DNA of 64,000 nt from Clostridium aquiflavi (GCF_031344075.1 NZ_JAVJAN010000015.1:1-64000); one strand, 5' to 3'; shown: positions 9,069 through 17,998, numbered from the stretch's first letter. Notes: generated from the sequence alone by a model not told the origin. Translations and numbers: made by a program.

Positions 9069-10022
9069 GTGGACTCAGAAAGATCATTGACTGCACTTGA
9101 AGTATCAGAATTATTAAAAATAAATAAAAATACAGTTTATGAACTTGTAAAGAGAGGCGAATTACCTGGATATAAGATAGGAAAAAAATTAAGGATAGAT
9201 GAAAAAGATGTTTTTGAATATATAAATGATCAAAAATCTTCTTCAAGAAATAGTAAGAATATCACAAACAACTATTTAAATAATAATGTGAATATAAATT
9301 CTGAATTTAAAGTAGAAAATGATATCATAATTTCAGGACAAGATATTATTTTAGATGTTTTAGCTCGTCATATTGAAGAAAAAACTGATAATATTAGAGT
9401 TTTACGTTCAAATGTTGGTAGTTACACGAGCTTGTGTGATTTATATAATGATAAGATATCAATATCGTCATCACATCTTTGGGATGGTGATACAAATGAA
9501 TATAATACAGCTTATGTAAGACGATTAATCCCAGGAATTCCCTGCATAATAATTAATTTAGCTTATAGAAGACAAGGTTTTTATGTAGCTAAGGGAAATC
9601 CACATAACATAACAACATGGAATGATTTAATAAAAAATGATATAAGTATAGTGAATAGAGAAAAAGGATCAGGTACTAGAGTATTGTTAGATGAGAAGTT
9701 AAGATTATACAATGTTGAAGGCGAGTCTATTAAAGGTTATAACTTTGAACAATCTTCTCATTTAGCAGTAGCAAGCAGTATAGCTGTGGGGGATGGAGAC
9801 TTAGGGATAGGAATAGAAAAGGTTGCCCATCAAGTGAGTGAGATTGATTTTGTACCTATACAAGAAGAACGATATGATTTGATTATAAAAAAATCCTCTT
9901 TAAAATATCCACTTTATAAGTTAATAATTGAGATAATTCAATCTAAAAAATTCAAAAAAGAAATCAAAGGATTGGGTGAATATGATTTAAGAGATATAGG
10001 TAAGATTCTTGCCGAAACTTAA
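9069..10022 (+). CDS. Excisionase-type HTH regulator fused to a periplasmic-binding-protein-like domain
   Basis: 317 aa from a GTG start behind AAGGGGGA (9053-9060); the frame extends 12 codons upstream without a ribosome binding site. Residues about 5-55 form a MerR/excisionase-type winged helix (LTALEVSELLKINKNTVYELVKRGELPGYKIGKK). After an Asn-rich linker, residues about 95-310 resemble the PBP_like domain found in molybdate-linked regulators (GSGTRVLLDEKL, AVASSIAVGDGDLGIGIE). Such proteins sense an anion with a ModA-like domain. It is divergent from modABC, so it probably regulates molybdate uptake in place of ModE. Function is inferred from domains and position. Confidence 0.85.
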   Translation: MDSERSLTALEVSELLKINKNTVYELVKRGELPGYKIGKKLRIDEKDVFEYINDQKSSSRNSKNITNNYLNNNVNINSEFKVENDIIISGQDIILDVLARHIEEKTDNIRVLRSNVGSYTSLCDLYNDKISISSSHLWDGDTNEYNTAYVRRLIPGIPCIIINLAYRRQGFYVAKGNPHNITTWNDLIKNDISIVNREKGSGTRVLLDEKLRLYNVEGESIKGYNFEQSSHLAVASSIAVGDGDLGIGIEKVAHQVSEIDFVPIQEERYDLIIKKSSLKYPLYKLIIEIIQSKKFKKEIKGLGEYDLRDIGKILAET

Positions 10023-10083
10023 AAGCTAGCATTAAGTTAAAAAATATATTAAATATTATTAGAATATATATTTTGGAGGAATT

Positions 10084-10776
10084 ATGAATAATGTTACCAT
10101 ACAGGAACTTAGAAATTTAGAAATTTTTAAAAATATATGTGATGATTCTTTGAATAAAATTATTGAAATGGGAATTTTAATTAAATACCCTTCAGGGAGG
10201 CATATTTTTAGAGATAAAGAAGATGTGAAAAATTTATATGTAGTATTAAGTGGTACAGTATCATTGTATAAATCAAATGAATGTGGACATAAGAGAGCCA
10301 TCTTTATTTTAGGAAAAGGTAAGATGATTAATGATGTTATAATACAGGAATTACCATCATCCATTAATTGTGAAGTTTTCGAAGAAGCAGAAATTTTAAG
10401 TTTCAATAAAGAGGAATTCTTGAAACTTATGGAAGTGGATTTTACATTAACCAAAAATGTAATGTGCTCATTATCAATGAAAGTAAGAAGGTTATATAGG
10501 CAGATTAAAAATTCAACAGGCGTTATAAAAATGGAAAAACGATTATGTGCAAAACTGTGGAAATTAAGCAAGGATTATGGAATTGAAAAAAACGGTGAAG
10601 TAGTAGTTGATAAAAAGATAACTATTACCTATTTAGCAGATTTATTAGGTTCGAAAAGGGAAACAATATCTAGGGCATTAAAAATATTATGTAATGAAAA
10701 TTTAATTGAATATAAAAATAAGCAGATAATAGTAAGGAATCAGGAAAAATTATCGCAGTTTTTTAAAGCACCGTGA
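10084..10776 (+). CDS. Crp/Fnr-family transcriptional regulator
   Basis: 230 aa. Cyclic-nucleotide-binding-type beta-barrel (about 10-120; LYVVLSGTVSLYKS) and a C-terminal HTH (about 170-215; ITYLADLLGSKRETISRALKILCNENLI). There is no N-terminal Cys cluster of the classical [4Fe-4S] Fnr type; the few Cys (residues 20, 54, 89, 130, 154, 198) are scattered, so the signal is not evident. It sits 94 bp upstream of the FNT channel and asrABC and may regulate them, but its own terminator separates the units. GGAGG lies only 4-5 nt before the ATG. Confidence 0.88.
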   Translation: MNNVTIQELRNLEIFKNICDDSLNKIIEMGILIKYPSGRHIFRDKEDVKNLYVVLSGTVSLYKSNECGHKRAIFILGKGKMINDVIIQELPSSINCEVFEEAEILSFNKEEFLKLMEVDFTLTKNVMCSLSMKVRRLYRQIKNSTGVIKMEKRLCAKLWKLSKDYGIEKNGEVVVDKKITITYLADLLGSKRETISRALKILCNENLIEYKNKQIIVRNQEKLSQFFKAP

Positions 10777-10796
10777 TTAATATCACGGTGCTTTAA
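10765..10796 (+). terminator. Terminator overlapping the end of the Crp-family gene
   Basis: AAAGCACCGTGAT and ATCACGGTGCTTT form a perfect 13-bp stem with a 4-nt loop. It covers the stop codon. The trailing T tract is short (TTTAATTCTTT). Confidence 0.8.
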
Positions 10797-10829
10797 TTCT
10801 TTAGAATATATACTTAGATTAATGGAAAG

Positions 10830-10852
10830 CATAATTTAAAATCGCAATTATG
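10830..10852 (+). promoter_or_regulatory. Inverted repeat upstream of the FNT-asr operon
   Basis: CATAATT and AATTATG are separated by 9 bp, directly before the ribosome binding site GAAGGGAG. Could be an operator or an RNA hairpin; function unknown. Confidence 0.3.
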
Positions 10853-10869
10853 AAGGGAGATTTAATACG

Positions 10870-11637
10870 GTGTTTTGTGAAGAATTTAACAGTGTAGTAG
10901 TAGCTGCAAAAGCAAAGGTTAATTTACTAAAAAATAATAAATTAGGTTATTTTATTAGCTCAATGCTTGCAGGTGCTTATGTAGGAATGGGAATAATACT
11001 TATATTTACAATAGGTGGACTTTTAAGTAGTGCAGGATCACCATTTACTAAAGTAATTATGGGAGCATCTTTTGGAGTAGCACTTAGTTTAGTAGTAATG
11101 GCAGGATCAGAACTTTTTACAGGAAATAATTTTGTTATGACAGCAGGATCCTTAAGTGGTGAAGTAACTTGGAGTGATACACTTAAAGTTTGGGGGCTTT
11201 GTTTTTTAGGAAATTTAGTTGGATCTATAATTACAGGAGCTATGTTTTATTTAACAGGTCTTGCAACAGGTCCAGTAGGAGAGTTTATTGCTAGTACTTC
11301 AGCGGTGAAAATGAGTGTGCCTTTTTTACCATTATTAATGAGAGGTGTACTTTGTAATATACTAGTTTGCTTAGCTGTATGGTGTAGTTTTCGTTGTAAG
11401 AATGAAGTCGCTAAGTTAATTATGATATTTTGGTGTTTATTTGTGTTTATAACAGCTGGATTTGAACATAGTGTAGCTAATATGACACTTTTAACAGTAG
11501 GATTACTTTCACCAGGTGCAGCATATGTAAGTGTAATGGGATATTTATATAACATCATAGTTGTAACACTTGGAAATATCATTGGAGGAGCTATATTTTT
11601 AGCAGTTCCATACTATTTAATATCAAAAAAGAAGTAA
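10870..11637 (+). CDS. Formate/nitrite-family (FNT) channel, probable hydrosulfide channel
   Basis: 255-aa integral membrane protein with the six-helix FNT fold: AYVGMGIILIFTIGGLLS (helix 1 region), GSELFTGNNFVMTAG (about 78-92, the broken-helix signature), LGNLVGSIITGAMF, and GFEHSVANMT (about 196-205, the second broken helix with its central His). It starts at GTG (10870) behind AGGGAG. The gene is followed by asrA after 12 bp, so it is cotranscribed with sulfite reductase. An FNT protein next to asrABC in Clostridioides difficile was characterised as a hydrosulfide channel; the same role, export of HS-, is inferred here. NirC-type nitrite transport is the alternative. Confidence 0.88.
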   Translation: MFCEEFNSVVVAAKAKVNLLKNNKLGYFISSMLAGAYVGMGIILIFTIGGLLSSAGSPFTKVIMGASFGVALSLVVMAGSELFTGNNFVMTAGSLSGEVTWSDTLKVWGLCFLGNLVGSIITGAMFYLTGLATGPVGEFIASTSAVKMSVPFLPLLMRGVLCNILVCLAVWCSFRCKNEVAKLIMIFWCLFVFITAGFEHSVANMTLLTVGLLSPGAAYVSVMGYLYNIIVVTLGNIIGGAIFLAVPYYLISKKK

Positions 11638-11649
11638 GGGGATATCATT

Positions 11650-12660
11650 ATGGGATATAAATTAAATAAAACTGATGTAAATAATATTTTTGATAATTTA
11701 TCAAGAGAATATGATATATATGCGCCTAAGCTATTTCTAGGAGAAGGAACTTATTCTGATACAGATAGAATTAGGTATGGAAAGGTAGAAAATATAGATG
11801 AAATAGTTTTTGATAAAAAAGCTGAATATTCATCTAAAGAAATTTTATTACCAATATCTGAAACATTGTTCTTCTTTACAGAGGATGAGATAAAAGAAGC
11901 TAAGACTTCTAAAAAAGGTGCACTAGTATTTTTAAGAAGTTGTGATTTACATGCTATAAAACGTATGGATGATATTTATTTAAAAAATGGACATGAAGAT
12001 TTTTATTATAAGAGATTAAGAGAAAAAACTAAGTTCATTTTAATTGGATGTGAAAAATCATTTGAAAAATGTTTTTGTGTAAGCATGGAAACTAATAAAA
12101 CTGATGAATATGCGGCATATTTAAAAGTTATAGGTGACGAAGTATATATAGATGCTAAAGAAGAAGAATTCATAAAACTATTTTCAATTGGTGAAAATAT
12201 AGAAGTGAAGCCTGACTTTGTAAGTGAAAACAATAAAAAGGTTTCAGTGCCAGATAATCTTTCATTAGATATTATAAATTCAAAAATGTGGGAAGATTAT
12301 AGTGCACGTTGTATTGCATGTGGTAGATGTAATTTTGTTTGTCCAACTTGTACTTGCTTTACAATGCAAGATATATTCTACACTGATAATGGAAAAGCAG
12401 GTGAAAGACGTAGGGTATGGGCTTCATGTCAAGTAGATGGATTTACTGAGATGGCTGGTGGACATACTTTTAGAGCTGACAAAGGACAACGTATGAGATT
12501 TAAAGTTATGCACAAAGTATATGATTATAAAAAGAAATGGGGATATCACATGTGTGTTGGATGCGGTAGATGTGATGATATTTGTCCAGAATATATATCT
12601 TTCTCTAATTGCGTAAATAAATTAGAAAATGGAATGAAAGAGGTGTCTTCTAATGAGTAG
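11650..12660 (+). CDS. asrA: Anaerobic sulfite reductase subunit A
   Basis: AsrA passes electrons within the AsrABC complex that reduces sulfite to sulfide. 336 aa. The C-terminal third holds two ferredoxin-type [4Fe-4S] motifs: CIACGRCNFVCPTCTCF (about 217-233) and CVGCGRCDDICP (about 302-313). The N-terminal part resembles the [NiFe]-hydrogenase beta-subunit family. A GGGGATATC ribosome binding site precedes the ATG. The end overlaps the start of asrB by 8 bp. Confidence 0.94.
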   Translation: MGYKLNKTDVNNIFDNLSREYDIYAPKLFLGEGTYSDTDRIRYGKVENIDEIVFDKKAEYSSKEILLPISETLFFFTEDEIKEAKTSKKGALVFLRSCDLHAIKRMDDIYLKNGHEDFYYKRLREKTKFILIGCEKSFEKCFCVSMETNKTDEYAAYLKVIGDEVYIDAKEEEFIKLFSIGENIEVKPDFVSENNKKVSVPDNLSLDIINSKMWEDYSARCIACGRCNFVCPTCTCFTMQDIFYTDNGKAGERRRVWASCQVDGFTEMAGGHTFRADKGQRMRFKVMHKVYDYKKKWGYHMCVGCGRCDDICPEYISFSNCVNKLENGMKEVSSNE

Positions 12661-13447
12661 AAATGAATATATTCCTTTTTTATCAGAAATTAAGGAAGTT
12701 ATTAAACATACAGATATTGAATATACTTTCAGAATGGAATTTTCAGGCGATGTAAAACCAGGACAATTTTTTGAAGTATCATTGCCTAAGTTTGGAGAAG
12801 CACCTATTTCAGTAAGTGGTATTGAAGAAAATACTGTTGACTTAACAATAAGAAGAGTTGGAAAAGTTACTAATGAAATATTCAATAATTATGTAGGTGA
12901 TAAATTATATCTAAGAGGTCCTTATGGAAATGGATTTGATGTAAATGAATATAAGGGAAAAGATTTAATTATTGTAGCAGGTGGGACAGGTTTATCTCCA
13001 GTTAAAGGTGTAGTTGATTATTTTGCAAATAATATAGATAAAATTAACAGTTTTACATTAATAGCAGGTTTTAAATCTCCTAATGACATTTTATTTAAAT
13101 CAGATATAAAAGATTGGAACGATAAAATAAATGCTATTATTACAGTAGATAATGCTGATGAAAGCTATGATGGAAAAGTAGGATTGGTTACTAAATATAT
13201 ACCAGAACTTGATATAAAAGATTTAAATAATGTTGCTGTTATTGTAGTTGGACCTCCTATGATGATGAAGTTCACAGTTGCAGAATTTTTAAAACTTGGA
13301 ATAGAAGAAAAAAATATATGGATTTCTCAAGAAAGAAAAATGTGCTGTGGAATAGGAAAATGTGGACACTGTAAAATAGATGATACTTATATTTGTTTAG
13401 ATGGACCTGTTTTTAATTATTCAAAAGGTAAGTCTTTACTAGACTAG
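12653..13447 (+). CDS. asrB: Anaerobic sulfite reductase subunit B
   Basis: 264-aa FAD/NAD-binding subunit that takes electrons from NADH. FAD-binding barrel (about 1-95; GQFFEVSLP), NAD motif VAGGTGLSPVKG (about 109-120), GPPMMMKF (about 201-208), and a C-terminal [2Fe-2S] Cys set CCGIGKCGHC...YIC (about 226-245). It overlaps asrA by 8 bp and is followed 12 bp later by asrC. Confidence 0.94.
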   Translation: MSRNEYIPFLSEIKEVIKHTDIEYTFRMEFSGDVKPGQFFEVSLPKFGEAPISVSGIEENTVDLTIRRVGKVTNEIFNNYVGDKLYLRGPYGNGFDVNEYKGKDLIIVAGGTGLSPVKGVVDYFANNIDKINSFTLIAGFKSPNDILFKSDIKDWNDKINAIITVDNADESYDGKVGLVTKYIPELDIKDLNNVAVIVVGPPMMMKFTVAEFLKLGIEEKNIWISQERKMCCGIGKCGHCKIDDTYICLDGPVFNYSKGKSLLD

Positions 13448-13459
13448 GAGGAGTTAATT

Positions 13460-14422
13460 ATGGATTTAAATACAAAAAAAATCAAGAAAAATGCTTTTAG
13501 AGTTACTAAAGTAAGGGGATTAACTGCTTCTAGAGTTAGAGTTCCAGGAGGACATTTACAAGCAGATTTATTAGGCAAGATACAAGAAATATCGCAAATG
13601 TATGGTAATGGAAGTGTGCATATAACAACACGTCAAGGATTTGAAATACCAGGAATAAAATATGAAGATATTAATAAGGTAAATGAATTATTACAGCCAA
13701 TTATAGAAAGTTTAGGTATAAATCAAGAAATACCAGGAAAGGGATATACATCTGCTGGAACTAGAAATGTATCAGCATGTATTGGTAATAATGTTTGCCC
13801 ATTTGCAAATTATAATACAACTAATTTTGCTAAAAGAATAGAAAAAGCTATATTTCCCAATGATCTACACTTTAAGATAGCACTTACCGGGTGCCCAAAC
13901 GATTGTGTAAAAGCTAGAATGCATGATTTTGGGATAATAGGAATGACTGAACCACAGTATGATAAAGAGAGATGTGTAAGCTGTGGGGCATGTGTAAGAG
14001 CTTGTAAGAAGAAGTCAGTAGATGCACTTAAAGCAGTAAATTATAAAGTAGTAAGAAATGAAGAAAAATGTATTGGATGTGGAGAATGTGTTATAAATTG
14101 TCCTACTGGTGCGTGGACAAGAAGTAAAGAAAAATATTATAAATTAGTTATAATGGGTAGAAGCGGTAAAAGAAACCCACGTCTTGCTGAAGATTTCTTA
14201 ATTTGGTCAGATGAACAAAGTATAATTAAGATAATATTGAACACTTATAAATTTGTGGCTAAGTATATAGATAAAAGTGCTCCAGGTGGCAAAGAACATA
14301 TAGGATATATCATCGATAGAGTAGGATTTGAAGAATATAAAAAGTGGGCACTAGACGGAATAGAATTCCCAGAAAAAACAATAGTAAAGCAATGTGTTTA
14401 TTGGAATGGAGTACATTTTTAA
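13460..14422 (+). CDS. asrC: Anaerobic sulfite reductase subunit C (siroheme catalytic subunit)
   Basis: Catalytic subunit that reduces sulfite to sulfide with six electrons. 320 aa. The siroheme/[4Fe-4S] ligands are visible as CIGNNVC (C-x5-C) and CPNDC (C-x3-C), about residues 109-115 and 149-153. Two ferredoxin motifs are inserted after them: CVSCGACVRACKK and CIGCGECVINCPT (about 173-217). AGGAGG precedes the ATG. Last gene of the FNT-asrABC operon, followed by a strong terminator. Confidence 0.95.
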   Translation: MDLNTKKIKKNAFRVTKVRGLTASRVRVPGGHLQADLLGKIQEISQMYGNGSVHITTRQGFEIPGIKYEDINKVNELLQPIIESLGINQEIPGKGYTSAGTRNVSACIGNNVCPFANYNTTNFAKRIEKAIFPNDLHFKIALTGCPNDCVKARMHDFGIIGMTEPQYDKERCVSCGACVRACKKKSVDALKAVNYKVVRNEEKCIGCGECVINCPTGAWTRSKEKYYKLVIMGRSGKRNPRLAEDFLIWSDEQSIIKIILNTYKFVAKYIDKSAPGGKEHIGYIIDRVGFEEYKKWALDGIEFPEKTIVKQCVYWNGVHF

Positions 14423-14433
14423 TTAAACAACTT

Positions 14434-14471
14434 AAAAATCTCTACAGAAATAAAACTGTAGAGATTTTTTA
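14434..14471 (+). terminator. Terminator of the asr operon
   Basis: AAAAATCTCTACAG pairs with CTGTAGAGATTTTTT. Confidence 0.92.
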
Positions 14472-14509
14472 AACTTCATTTTAATTATGAAAGTTTTAAA
14501 AATTTTGCA

Positions 14510-14563
14510 TTATTTTAAATGTGTGTTGATATTGTAATGCAAACATTAATTTAAAATAGAGCA
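14510..14563 (-). repeat. Degenerate palindromic repeat (copy E)
   Basis: ATTTTAAATGTGTGTTGATATTG ... TTAATTTAAAATAGAGC keeps one recognisable end of the family; the other end has drifted. It lies between the asr terminator and cotJC. Confidence 0.6.
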
Positions 14564-14580
14564 CAAAATTTGAAGAAATA

Positions 14581-15144
14581 TTATTTATTACATAAATGAT
14601 CTTGGACGTTCATTAAAGCTTCACCAAATCTTTGATAGTGTACAACTTCTCTTTCTCTTAAGAATTTTAAGACGTCTTTAATATCTTGTTCATCAGTTAA
14701 TTGAATTAAATGTTCATAAGTTGCTCTAGCCTTTTGTTCTGCTGCCATATCTTCATGTAAATCTGCAATTACATCTCCTTTTGCTTGGATATAAGTTGCT
14801 GTCCAAGGGTTTCCAGTAGCATCAGTATAGAATAATGCTTTTCCATGATCAACATAATGTCCACCAAGACCTGCTTCTTTAAGTTCATCTAATGTTGCAT
14901 TCTCCATAAGTTGATAAATCATAGTAGCAAGCATTTCTACATGCGCCATTTCCTCTGTACCTATATCAGTAAGTAATCCTTTGGATTTTCCAGTAGGCAT
15001 TGTATAACGTTGATTTAAATATCTAAGTGCGGCACCTAATTCTCCATCAGGTCCTCCATATTGAGACATAAGATATTTTGCCATTGCAAGATCTTTACAC
15101 TTTAAGTTTATTGGATATTCTAATGTTTTAACATAATACCACAT
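14581..15144 (-). CDS. cotJC: Spore coat protein CotJC (manganese-catalase family)
   Basis: 187-aa ferritin-like protein of the Mn-catalase family that is laid down in the spore coat. Family motifs: MSQYGGPDGELGAALRYLNQRYTMP (about 26-51), TDIGTEEMAHVEMLATMIYQL with its E-x2-H pair, and LHEDMAAEQKARATYEHLIQL plus REREVVHYQRFGEAL for the second half of the dimetal site. AGGAGG lies 10 nt before the ATG. Last gene of cotJABC. Expression in the mother cell during sporulation is expected for this operon. Confidence 0.95.
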   Translation of the reverse strand: MWYYVKTLEYPINLKCKDLAMAKYLMSQYGGPDGELGAALRYLNQRYTMPTGKSKGLLTDIGTEEMAHVEMLATMIYQLMENATLDELKEAGLGGHYVDHGKALFYTDATGNPWTATYIQAKGDVIADLHEDMAAEQKARATYEHLIQLTDEQDIKDVLKFLREREVVHYQRFGEALMNVQDHLCNK

Positions 15145-15159
15145 AATCTTTTATTCCTC

Positions 15160-15411
15160 CTAATTTTCTTTTTCCCAAGGCCAAGATTTTTCTATCCAAT
15201 AACGTGGATCTTCTTTAAAAGAAGTACCAAAATTAGTTAAAGGACCGAAATTTTTTTCGTATTCATTAGTTAAACAAGTTAATTTAGCTGATACTATATC
15301 ATAGTCTTTTTTTGCATTTTCATTATCAGGAAAATTATCAAGGAATAAATTTAGATCAACAGCTGAAAATTGATAAATTCTTATACTATCTAATAAATCT
15401 TTTTCATACAT
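15160..15411 (-). CDS. cotJB: Spore coat protein CotJB
   Basis: 83-aa CotJB family protein: LLDSIRIYQFSAVDLNLFLDNFPDNENAKKDY, then YEKNFGPLTNFG and a C-terminal WIEKSWPWE, all typical of CotJB. GGGGTGATATATT precedes the ATG. It lies between cotJA and cotJC with 15-16 bp spacing. Confidence 0.94.
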   Translation of the reverse strand: MYEKDLLDSIRIYQFSAVDLNLFLDNFPDNENAKKDYDIVSAKLTCLTNEYEKNFGPLTNFGTSFKEDPRYWIEKSWPWEKEN

Positions 15412-15427
15412 AATATATCACCCCACA

Positions 15428-15595
15428 TTAACATTTACTTTTTTTCTTTTCATTATAAGGTTCGTAAAGGTCTTTAAAAATAGTTCCTTTAACAAAGCCT
15501 TCTTTACATGTGAATAGATTTTCATAAGGTTGAGGCATTATATATGCACGTGCATATTCTTTTAATTTATAGGTACAATTATCATTTTTGTACAT
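15428..15595 (-). CDS. cotJA: Spore coat-associated protein CotJA
   Basis: A 55-codon ORF starting MYKNDNCTYKLKEYARAYIM, then PQPYENLFTCKEGFVKGTIF, ending KDLYEPYNEKKKSKC. The A-x-A-Y-x-x-P-Q-P-Y...LF...GT-x-F-x-x-L-x-x-PY pattern is that of CotJA. An AGGGA site lies 12 nt before the ATG, a little far. It is first in cotJABC, 16 bp before cotJB. Confidence 0.9.
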   Translation of the reverse strand: MYKNDNCTYKLKEYARAYIMPQPYENLFTCKEGFVKGTIFKDLYEPYNEKKKSKC

Positions 15596-15694
15596 AAAAT
15601 TTTTTCATCCCTTCATTTTGATTGCTTAATAAATATAATATGCATATAGAGAGATAAAGTGATTCTTGTGAAAAACATATATTTTTAAGTCTAA

Positions 15695-15723
15695 AATGTA
15701 TGCAAATAAATATTAATTTTATC
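15695..15723 (-). promoter_or_regulatory. Possible sigma-E-type promoter of cotJABC
   Basis: On the minus strand GATAAAA (15723-15717), 14 bp, CATACATT (15702-15695) resembles a mother-cell sigma-E promoter. It is about 100 bp before cotJA. Only the -10 match is good. Confidence 0.35.
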
Positions 15724-15744
15724 TTAAATTATACTTAAATAAAG

Positions 15745-15785
15745 AACATCTGTTTAATAATGCTATTATTAAGTAGATGTTTTTT
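15745..15785 (+). terminator. Terminator-like hairpin upstream of the M13 peptidase
   Basis: AACATCT-G-TTTAATAAT pairs with ATTATTAA-GT-AGATGTT and runs into TTTTT. No plus-strand gene precedes it, so it ends a leader or a small RNA. A plus promoter TTCATT-16-TATAAT (15612-15639) lies upstream. Confidence 0.7.
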
Positions 15786-15825
15786 ATATAATTAACATAT
15801 AATATAAAATGTGAAGGGGACTAAT

Positions 15826-17841
15826 ATGATAAAGTATAAAAAAACAGCACGTACATTAGCTTTAATATTATCTGTGTTTATTATAAATTCATTTATAAAT
15901 TATAATGTATTTGCAAGTGAAGTAATTAAGCAGAGCAATAATGAAATAAGGCTACAAGACAACTTCTATGAAGCTGTTAATAAGGAATGGCTAAAAAAAT
16001 CAATACTTAAACAAGATGAAGAAGCTAAAAGTACTTTTACTGAAACAAAGGATAAGGTTAATAATGACGCAAAAAGAATATTTAATGATTTATTAATTCA
16101 TGAAGATAAATATTTAAGTAATACAGACGAAAAGAAGATAATAAATTTATATAATAATTCTATTAATATTTCAGAAAGAAATAATCAAGGTGCAGAACCT
16201 ATAAAGAAATATACAAATAAAATAAAGGAAGCTAAAAATATAAATGAGCTTACAAAATTATTAGGCGATCCAACGATAAATATATTTAGTAATTTAATTA
16301 ATTTTAGTGTTGGAAGCGATATTTATGATGAGAAAAACAATGCACTATATATTTCATCAACAAGATTAGTTTTAGGAGATTCAGATCAATATAGAAATGA
16401 AACAGATAAAACTAAAGATAATAGAGAAAATATGGAAAAATACTTAGTCAATATATTAATGTTAAGTGGATATTCTAGAGAAGAATCGATAATAAAAGTT
16501 AATAATTTATTTTATTTTGAAAATCAATTAGCACCATCTATTATAGGTGTTAATGAATTTGCAGAGTATTATAATAACCAAAAAAATAACTATAAAACTT
16601 ATAAAATCAGTGATGTTAATGAACTTTCAAGTAATTTAGATTTATCATATATAATAAAAAACCTTGGATATGAAAATGTAGACAAAGTAATTTTATTTGA
16701 ACCTAAATGGTTAAATAAATTAAATGAGTTATATAGTGAAGAAAATTTGCAAGTAATAAAAGATTATACTGAAGTTTGTATGATTTCTGCTGCAAGTAAA
16801 TATCTAAGTGAAAATTTTAGAAATGAATATTTAGCTTTACAAAAATCATTATATGATATAGATAGTATATCATTAGAAGATGAAACTAAAGAACTTGTAA
16901 AAAAGAATTTCAATTCAGCTTTAAGTAAATTATATGTAGAAGAGGTCTTTAGTGAAGAGATAAAAAATGATGTGAAAAATATTACTGAAGAAATTATAAA
17001 TACTTATTCAAATAGAATTAAAAATCTTGATTGGATGAGTGCTTCCACTAAAGATAACGCTATTAAAAAGTTAAAGAATATAAAAGTAAATATAGGCTAT
17101 CCAGAAGAATGGACAGATTATTCAAATTTAGAAATAAAGTCATATAAAGAAGATGGATCACTTCTTGAAAATATAATAAATTTAGAGAAATTTTCATATA
17201 AACAACCTATAAGTTCTAGAGAATCATTTAACAAAATATCACCAGAAGATGTTAATGCATATTATGATGCTGAGTCTAATGAAATTACAATTCCAGCAGC
17301 TATATTGCAAAAACCGTTCTATGATATAAATGAAAGTAAAGAAAAAAATTTAGGTGGATTAGGAGTTATTATTGGACATGAAATTACTCATGCTTTTGAT
17401 AATAATGGATCTAAGTTTGATGAAAATGGAAAAATAAAAAATTGGTGGAATGATGAAGATTATAAAAAATATGAAGATAAAATTAAAAGAATAGAAGAGG
17501 TTTATGGAAATATAGAAGCATTACCTGGGATAAAAGTGAATGGGGAAATTACTTTAGGTGAAAATATTGCGGATATTGGATCTATGACTTGTATGTTAGA
17601 TATTTTAGATAAAATACCTAATGTAAATTATGATGAGTTTTTTAGAAATTTTGCTAGAGTATGGAGAGATGTAACTACTGAAGAATATAAAGTATTATTA
17701 TTAAAAATAGACAGCCATTCACCTAGTGATATTAGAGTAAATACAGTATTACAACAATTTGAAAAATTCTATGAAATTTATAATGTAACTGAAAATGATG
17801 ATATGTATATAAAAGTAAAAGATAGATTATCTATTTGGTAG
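15826..17841 (+). CDS. Exported M13-family zinc metallopeptidase (neprilysin/PepO-like)
   Basis: 671 aa from the ATG behind GAAGGGG (15826). An N-terminal signal sequence (KTARTLALILSVFIINSFINY...VFAS, to about residue 31) directs export. The M13 N domain follows (DNFYEAVNKEWL at about 44) and the catalytic domain carries HEITHAFDNNG (about 521; HExxH zinc motif) and ENIADIGSM (about 578; third zinc ligand Glu and active-site Asp). It cleaves oligopeptides outside the membrane. The usual C-terminal Trp is present (LSIW). It appears to be a single-gene unit preceded by a terminator-like hairpin that may attenuate it. Confidence 0.93.
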   Translation: MIKYKKTARTLALILSVFIINSFINYNVFASEVIKQSNNEIRLQDNFYEAVNKEWLKKSILKQDEEAKSTFTETKDKVNNDAKRIFNDLLIHEDKYLSNTDEKKIINLYNNSINISERNNQGAEPIKKYTNKIKEAKNINELTKLLGDPTINIFSNLINFSVGSDIYDEKNNALYISSTRLVLGDSDQYRNETDKTKDNRENMEKYLVNILMLSGYSREESIIKVNNLFYFENQLAPSIIGVNEFAEYYNNQKNNYKTYKISDVNELSSNLDLSYIIKNLGYENVDKVILFEPKWLNKLNELYSEENLQVIKDYTEVCMISAASKYLSENFRNEYLALQKSLYDIDSISLEDETKELVKKNFNSALSKLYVEEVFSEEIKNDVKNITEEIINTYSNRIKNLDWMSASTKDNAIKKLKNIKVNIGYPEEWTDYSNLEIKSYKEDGSLLENIINLEKFSYKQPISSRESFNKISPEDVNAYYDAESNEITIPAAILQKPFYDINESKEKNLGGLGVIIGHEITHAFDNNGSKFDENGKIKNWWNDEDYKKYEDKIKRIEEVYGNIEALPGIKVNGEITLGENIADIGSMTCMLDILDKIPNVNYDEFFRNFARVWRDVTTEEYKVLLLKIDSHSPSDIRVNTVLQQFEKFYEIYNVTENDDMYIKVKDRLSIW

Positions 17842-17953
17842 AATAGAATTTTAGTAGGTTAAGTTTAATTACTATGATAAGTTTTACTTATAGATATACT
17901 AGAGAAGTGAGAGTATAGATAATTCTGTGTAAATACAAAATTATCTAATGTCT

Positions 17954-17998
17954 AGAGAGGTTAATGATTAGAATATAAATTTTAGTCATTAACCTCTA
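17954..17998. repeat. Inverted repeat at the 3' end of the TIGR03915-type gene
   Basis: AGAGGTTAATGA and TCATTAACCTCT flank an AT-rich loop and include the stop codon of the minus-strand gene. There is no T tract on either side, so termination is uncertain. Confidence 0.5.
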
